A DNA stretch of 31,010 nt from Priapulus caudatus (lineage: Eukaryota > Priapulida > Priapulimorpha > Priapulimorphida > Priapulidae). Positions 26,495-31,010 of the stretch are shown one piece after another. The translations under genes and the position numbers were made by a program. The stretch spans positions 153,884 to 184,893 of the forward strand of contig NW_014577300.1 of assembly GCF_000485595.1 (NCBI RefSeq), written 5' to 3'. The notes under the pieces are model-generated. The model made no database searches. It was given only the letters and a program-made list of their open reading frames with translations, and was not told the origin of the DNA. How positions within the stretch are numbered: the stretch's first letter is position 1; each line of letters starts with the position of its first letter.

Positions 26495-27532
26495 ATGGGT
26501 CAAAACAGATCAGTGGATATCCAGAGACAGGTTTTGACGGTTGAAACGAAGGAGCAAACGCACATCTATATGGGAAAAGCGGTGCAAATCCACTTTAGGC
26601 ACCTTAGGAATGATGAAGGTGACAACGATGGTAGGACCGTCAACACTTTTCATTCAAAACCGTTTCATAAGAAACAGCAGGCTAGACAAAAGCCGACGGA
26701 AGCTACTGCACAGATACAGAAGCCCTCCCGACTGGTGGGTAGGAAGGCTACGTGCCGTAATTGTGGTGGACTGTATCCACACCCCCAAAGTAAGCCATGT
26801 CCAGCCAGGGGCAAGTCTTGTAGAACATGTGGGAAGCTTAACCACTTCGCTGCAGTGTGTAGATCAAGACAGAGAAGAGAACAGTCAGCGCATCACGTCA
26901 CAGAGGACAAGCATTATACAGCAGAGATGGAAGCACATCAGTCGGATTCCTCGGACGACGAGTACACGTTTGGTGCGAGACAGCACGGGTACAAGCTACC
27001 AACGTGCGACGTAAAGATTGAGGGGAAAGTCGTAAGAATGACTGTTGACACAGGGGCATCGGTGAACATCATAGACAGCAAAACTTTCAACCGGTTAAAG
27101 GGGCCCTCCCATGTGCCACTGCTGTTTCAACAACCGACGACTAAGGTCTACCCTTATGGCTCAAGAAACCCTTTGCCTACCATTGGAGTACTTATAACCA
27201 AGATACAGTATGACAAAAAGGTTGTGGAGACTAATATTCATGTTGTAGATGGCAGCACAGGTAACCTTTTAGGCTACAGAGCAGCTGAAGATCTAGACAT
27301 TATACATGTAGCACAGAGTGTTACATCTAAGATGCAGACGATAGCCGGGAAGTTTCTGAACATCTTCAATGGTATGGGCAAAGCGGAAAGCATACAGGTG
27401 AAGCTATACATCGACGAGAATGTGGAGCCAAAGCAACAACCGCATCGACGTATTCCATTCCATGTAAGGAAAGCTGTCGAGAGGGAACTGGACAAACTAA
27501 GGAAAAGAAATGGACGTTATCGCGAAGGTTAG
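26495..27532 (+). pseudogene. Gag remnant (zinc knuckles) plus protease, start of RT
   Basis: 345 codons. Capsid and matrix are absent: the ATG lies 9 nt past the primer site and the readable part starts shortly before the nucleocapsid. Zinc knuckle 1 has C87, C90, H96, C102; knuckle 2 is C109-X2-C-X4-H-X4-C122. The aspartic protease motif VDTGASVNII has its Asp at 185, and NLLGYRAAEDLDII (257-270) is the usual protease end. The last residues (KAVERELDKL) belong to the RT N-terminus, where a one-base shift breaks the frame near 27505. In intact relatives Gag and Pol are much longer, so an internal deletion upstream is inferred. Confidence 0.9.
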
Positions 27533-28349
27533 CGGTCCAACGCCATGGATCAGCCCTATTGTGGTGGTACCAAAGAAGAACAATGAGGTTCGGATATGTG
27601 TGGACATGAGGAAAGCGAATGAAGCCATAAAACGCACAAAACATGTCATGCCAACAATCAACGAGCTGATCACAGACTTGAATGGTGCATCAGTTTTTAG
27701 TGTGCTGGATTTAAGGTCGGCGTATCATCAACTAGAACTCCAACCTGAGAGTCGGTACATTACGACATTCTCAACGCATGTTGGACTGTTCAGATACAAA
27801 AGGTTAATGTTCGGTATCAACGCCGCTTCGGAGGTCTTCCAGAATGCACTATCAGGAGTGTTATCCGGTTTAAAGGGATGCAAAAACATGTCAGATGACA
27901 TCATTGTGTATGGACAAACCCAAGAATCGCACGACAAAAACCTGAAAGCGGTACTAGAGCGACTTGAACAAGCCAACTTAAAGCTGAATAAGGACAAATG
28001 CAGGTTTGGACAGAAACAAGTTACTTTCTACGGACACATTTTCAGCAGTGACGGGATCGCTGCCGATCGTAGGAAGATATCTGGTATCGTAAATGCTAGT
28101 GTACCCCAGAGCGCAAGTGAAGTCAGATCGCTACTAGGGATGGCACAATATGTATCCAGGTTTATACCAAATTATTCTGATGTGACGTCTGCACTCCGTG
28201 AACTTACACATAAAGGTGCTCAATGGGAGTGGACATGTGTGCACCAGAAAGCACTTGATGACCTCAAGCATAAACTGACCAGCGTGTGCACAGAGGAGTA
28301 TTTTGATCCAACCAAGCGTTCAGAAGTGGTAGTAGACGCAAGTCCGTAG
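27510..28349 (+). pseudogene. Reverse transcriptase domain
   Basis: 279 codons, overlapping the previous frame by a shift. Motifs in order: PIVVVPKKNN, RICVDMRKAN, VLDLRSAYHQ (catalytic Asp at about 67), FGINAASEVFQ, and MSDDIIVYG (active-site SDD, Asp 129-130, in place of the more common YxDD), then the thumb and the start of RNase H (VVVDASP). The frame ends at TAG (28347-28349) just after DASP, where alignment to the family shows about 8 nt missing. The domain itself is uninterrupted. Confidence 0.92.
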
Positions 28350-28353
28350 CGCC

Positions 28354-29040
28354 ATGTTATGCCAAGGCGGGAAAGTCGTTAGTTTTGCTAGCCGAGCACT
28401 ATCTAGTGTTGAACAGCGATATTCACAAACAGAACGAGAAATGTTAGCAGTAGTATGGGGTGCTGAACACTTTCATCTCTATCTGTATGGGAGTGAATTC
28501 GATATTATAACAGACCACAAGCCGCTGATTGGGTTAGTTGCCAGTCATAAGCAAGCATCTGCCAGGATTGACCGATGGAGGTTACGGTTGTTACCGTATA
28601 AGTATACTCTCAACTACCGTCCAGGAAAAGATGACGAAAATCCTGCTGACTACATGAGTAGGCATCCGGATCAACCAGCAGCGACATACGCGGCCGAAGA
28701 CTATATAAATTACATGTGTACAAACACTGTGCCCAAGGCACTCACTGTGAGAGACGTAGAGGAACATGCTTTGAGAGATCCGGTGCTACAGAGGCTAATC
28801 CGTGCAATTGGACATGGACACTGGGCAGACGAGGAACTCGTTCCATATCTGACAGTGAAGGATGAGTTAGCAGTCTTCAATGGCTTGGTGCTGAGAAACA
28901 CACGCATTGTTGCCAGTTTCGTTACGTCAGCAAGCAATCGAATTGGCCCACGTTGGACATCAAGGTGTCATCAAGACCAAGAGCTTGTTACGCGAGGTTT
29001 GGTTTCCGGGTATAGATCGTTTGGTGAAAGAGCGAATTAA
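28354..29040 (+). pseudogene. RNase H domain and linker
   Basis: It resumes in a new frame after the TAG. QGGKVVSFASRALSSVEQRY, TEREMLAVVW (catalytic Glu), ITDHKPL (catalytic Asp), RIDRWRLRL, YRPGKDDENPADYMSR are the standard RNase H words. The rest is the linker before integrase. The true integrase continuation leaves this frame near 28910 (about 2 nt missing), so its last 40 codons are out-of-frame. Confidence 0.9.
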
Positions 29041-29437
29041 GCAGTGTTTGCCATGCCAAGCTGCTACCGCCAACAATGCAGAAGGACCAGAACCTCTCAA
29101 GATGACAACACTACCTTGCAGACCATGGAAAGAAGTGGCAGTAGATTTTGCCGGTCCATTTCCGACGGGAGAATACTTGCTAGCAGTGGTAGATGAGTAT
29201 AGTAGGTTTCCAGAGGTAGAGCTGGTGACAAGTACATCATCGAAGGCCACAATTCCTAAACTAGATAGCATATTTGCCAGGCAAGGTATACCAGACACAG
29301 TGAAAACCGACAACGGACCACCGTTTAATGGTACAGAATTCTCATCGTTTGCAGAAGTTGGGATTTCGTCATCGACGTATTCACCGTTGTTGCCAGAGGA
29401 AAATGGAGAAGCTAAACGATTCATGAGAACACTGTAA
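28907..29437 (+). pseudogene. Integrase: zinc finger and catalytic core, broken
   Basis: The HHCC finger has H15, H18 (HVGHQG) and C47, C50 (CLPC). Core: VAVDFAGPF (Asp 80), TDNGPPFNG (Asp 135), ENGEAKRFMRTL (Glu 168). The second Asp and the Glu are 33 apart instead of 36, so three residues may be missing. The frame ends at TAA immediately inside the 330-bp insertion (from 29434). Confidence 0.9.
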
Positions 29438-29763
29438 TATTATGGATCAACGCATGTTGTTAGTTGATATAATATTTATTGTTCTGAGGAGCCATCCTCA
29501 AACACAGCTCACACTTCCAAACACATTAGCAGAGAGCGCGAGTCTCTCGTGGAATCTCGTACGCTCTCGTGCACGTCATAACACATCCCACCGCTGCCAC
29601 CATGTAATATTATGGATCAACGCATGTTGTTAGTTGATATATTTATTGTTCTGAGGAGCCATCCTCAAACACAGCTCACACTTCCAAGCACATTAGCAGA
29701 GAGCGCGAGTCTCTCGTGGAATCTCGTACGCTCTCGTGCACATCATAACGTTACATCATTACA
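29434..29763. mobile_element. 330-bp insertion in integrase, two tandem copies of a 150-bp unit
   Basis: AACACT occurs on both sides (29428-29433 and 29764-29769) and only one copy is needed to keep the integrase reading frame, so it is a 6-bp target duplication. Unit copies at 29433-29582 and 29603-29749 are near identical (one 3-nt deletion). They start TGTAATATTATGG and end CATAAC, with a 20-bp joint between. They look LTR-like (TG start), but the joint is far too short for a normal internal region. Confidence 0.8.
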
Positions 29764-30376
29764 AACACTAAATAAGACAATCCGAGTTTCTAACATCGAA
29801 GGTCGAAATTGGAAGCGCGATTTAGTTCGATTTCTTCGTCAATATCGAGCGTCGCCGCACTCGAGCATTGGGATGCCACCAGCAGAGGCCCTCAACAACC
29901 GAAAGATGAAGGTACAACTACCAGAAACTAACCTTCAGGAAGACAGGAAAGCTCGAGATATTCGTGCAGTCGATAAGCGGAGGAAGGACAAGATGAAGTC
30001 CTATGCCGACTACAAACGCCATGCAAGAGAAAGTAGAATTCAAATCGGTGATATGGTCATAGTGAAGCAGCAAAGGTCAAATAAGCTGTCTACACCGTAC
30101 GATCCACGACCAAACAAGGTGCAGAATCGAAAAGGGAGCATGGTAACAGCTAAGCGGGGAGATCATGAGATAACACGCAATCTTTCGAAGTTCAAACGTG
30201 TACATCCAGTCGCGAATGGAGAAGAAATAGATGATGAAGCAATGGTGGAGTTACCATTGGACGAACCACACGATGCTCTGCGCGACAACGCAGAGGGGAA
30301 CGTCAGACGCTCTACACGTGCTAAGCAAGTGCCTGCGCGTTTTAAAGTTTGTTATGTATATTTAGATTCGTGGTAA
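29764..30376 (+). pseudogene. Integrase C-terminus
   Basis: It resumes directly after the insertion (LNKTIRVSNIEGRNWKRDLV, RFLRQYRASPHSSIGMPPAE) and runs through a GPY/F-like C-terminal module (GDMVIVKQQ...YDPRPNKVQNRKGSMVTA...HEITRNLSKFKRV) and an acidic tail to TAA (30374-30376). The frame is open from 29764 to the stop. Confidence 0.9.
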
Positions 30377-30618
30377 CTTACAGACGACGTTAGGAGCTGT
30401 ACATGTAGGTTAAAACATAGATGTTGTTAAAGAAATGGATTTTATATTGTGACTTACTACTGGTGTAGAGATTACTGTTTTCAAATGTTTAACTGATGAA
30501 CAAGTTTGGTTAACGCATAAAGGTTTTCATTCGAAGTCCAGTTTAGCCGATGTGTCTATAATATACAGATACTGAAATGAGTCTAAAGTTGACGCACACG
30601 AATATAATTTTTAATCCA

Positions 30619-30631
30619 AGTAGAGGAGGAA
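30619..30631 (+). promoter_or_regulatory. Polypurine tract
   Basis: AGTAGAGGAGGAA lies directly before the TG that starts the 3' LTR. It is the expected plus-strand primer and fixes the LTR start at 30632. Confidence 0.75.
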
Positions 30632-30811
30632 TGTAGTGTAGTTAGTATGTTATGCTTTACTTTCTGTATTCGTTTACGAACACGTGATCTATGACACTAT
30701 TGTATATGCAACACGTGACGGTGGGAATAAAACATACGGGGTCTTTGAGCCTGTGTGATGAACAGAAACAGACGTGTTTACTTGAGTGTTCAGAGGCAAG
30801 AGCTTGCAACA
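30632..30811 (+). repeat. 3' LTR (180 bp, intact)
   Basis: TG...CA ends: TGTAGTGTAGTTAG at the left and TTGCAACA at the right. AATAAA at 30726-30731. It is the uninterrupted reference that reveals the insertion and the left truncation in the 5' LTR. Confidence 0.9.
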
Positions 30812-31010
30812 CTATAAACATAAGTCATAACGGAACTAGACCAACTAATTTCTGTAAAATTATAAACACGTACTGTCTACAAACTGAGTAAGGATTATAA
30901 ACCTCGGCGAACGCTTTGTAGCCTGGTTTAATAAAGTCGTATCAACATTATATAACATTTATAAAAAAAACTCAAAAGATAACATTTTTAATTGACGTGT
31001 TAGCATATTA
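30812..31010. other. 3' flank, no feature
   Basis: AT-rich, with an AATAAA at about 30930. No gene is recognised. Confidence 0.4.

Larger units (their letters stand above)
25725..30811 (+). mobile_element. Degenerate Ty3/gypsy (Mag-type) LTR retrotransposon
   Basis: Order: 5' LTR (split), primer-binding site, Gag remnant with zinc knuckles, protease, reverse transcriptase, RNase H, integrase, polypurine tract, 3' LTR. This protease-RT-RNase H-integrase order defines Ty3/gypsy. The SDD form of the RT active site and the integrase TDNGPPFN motif point to the Mag lineage. The two LTRs differ at about six of 160 aligned positions plus one 2-nt indel, so insertion is not very recent. At least three pol frame breaks, loss of most of Gag and two insertions make it incapable of autonomous movement. 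The first 17 bp of the 5' LTR are missing, so no target duplication can be read. Confidence 0.95.

Overview
The window looks like a repeat-rich piece of an animal nuclear genome. The evidence is genes split by GT-AG introns, a Ty3/gypsy retrotransposon of the Mag type primed by tRNA-Ser, tRNA-derived SINEs, a decayed LINE, and many short inverted-repeat DNA transposons with clean target-site duplications. Nothing prokaryotic, plasmid-like or phage-like is visible. The repeat style suggests a marine invertebrate (sponge, cnidarian, lancelet or similar), but I cannot name the taxon from sequence alone.

Genes. (1) Five exons of TSEN34, the catalytic tRNA-splicing endonuclease subunit for the 3' splice site, lie on the minus strand between 21177 and 14599. 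All splice phases agree and the Tyr/His/Lys catalytic triad is present; only the short first coding exon was not found. (2) A minus-strand exon at 297-463 matches the region just upstream of Walker A in an ABCG (white-type) half transporter; the rest of that gene lies off the left edge. (3) An unrecognised minus-strand gene appears to end at 3470, with a terminal exon at 3470-3663 and an AATAAA at 3248-3253.

Mobile DNA. From left to right: the 3' tail of a dispersed repeat (1-103); an inverted-repeat element carrying a 22-bp alternating purine-pyrimidine array (884-1470); a SINE (about 1740-1900); a 1.1-kb dispersed repeat present twice (1958-3067 and 13395-14526); a foldback family present twice (5426-5813 and 21683-21977); hAT-like pieces (6528-6720, 8975-9139, 10328-10521, 19224-19912); a decayed LINE reverse transcriptase (9799-10240); a tandem 169-bp repeat interrupted by a MITE (10574-11625); two elements flanked by TTAA (11779-13055 and 22879-23369); a foldback with about 328-bp arms (18075-18857); an element flanked by TTA (19943-20737); and an element with a 9-bp duplication (23483-23737).

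The right end (25725-30811) is one degenerate Ty3/gypsy element. Its 5' LTR is split by a 574-bp insertion, nearly all of Gag is missing, the pol frames are broken at least three times, and the integrase is split by a 330-bp insertion made of two tandem copies of one unit.

The 3-kb intron of TSEN34 between 17986 and 21039 is packed with at least four separate mobile elements. The ABCG-like, TSEN34 and terminal-exon genes are all on the minus strand, but they are unrelated in function and nothing suggests an operon. I see no convincing new multi-gene system. The unusual material is in the repeats: shared modular 3' ends, a Z-DNA-prone array inside a transposon-like unit, perfect DR1-type nuclear-receptor motifs in a dispersed repeat, and nested insertions whose empty target sites can be read directly.
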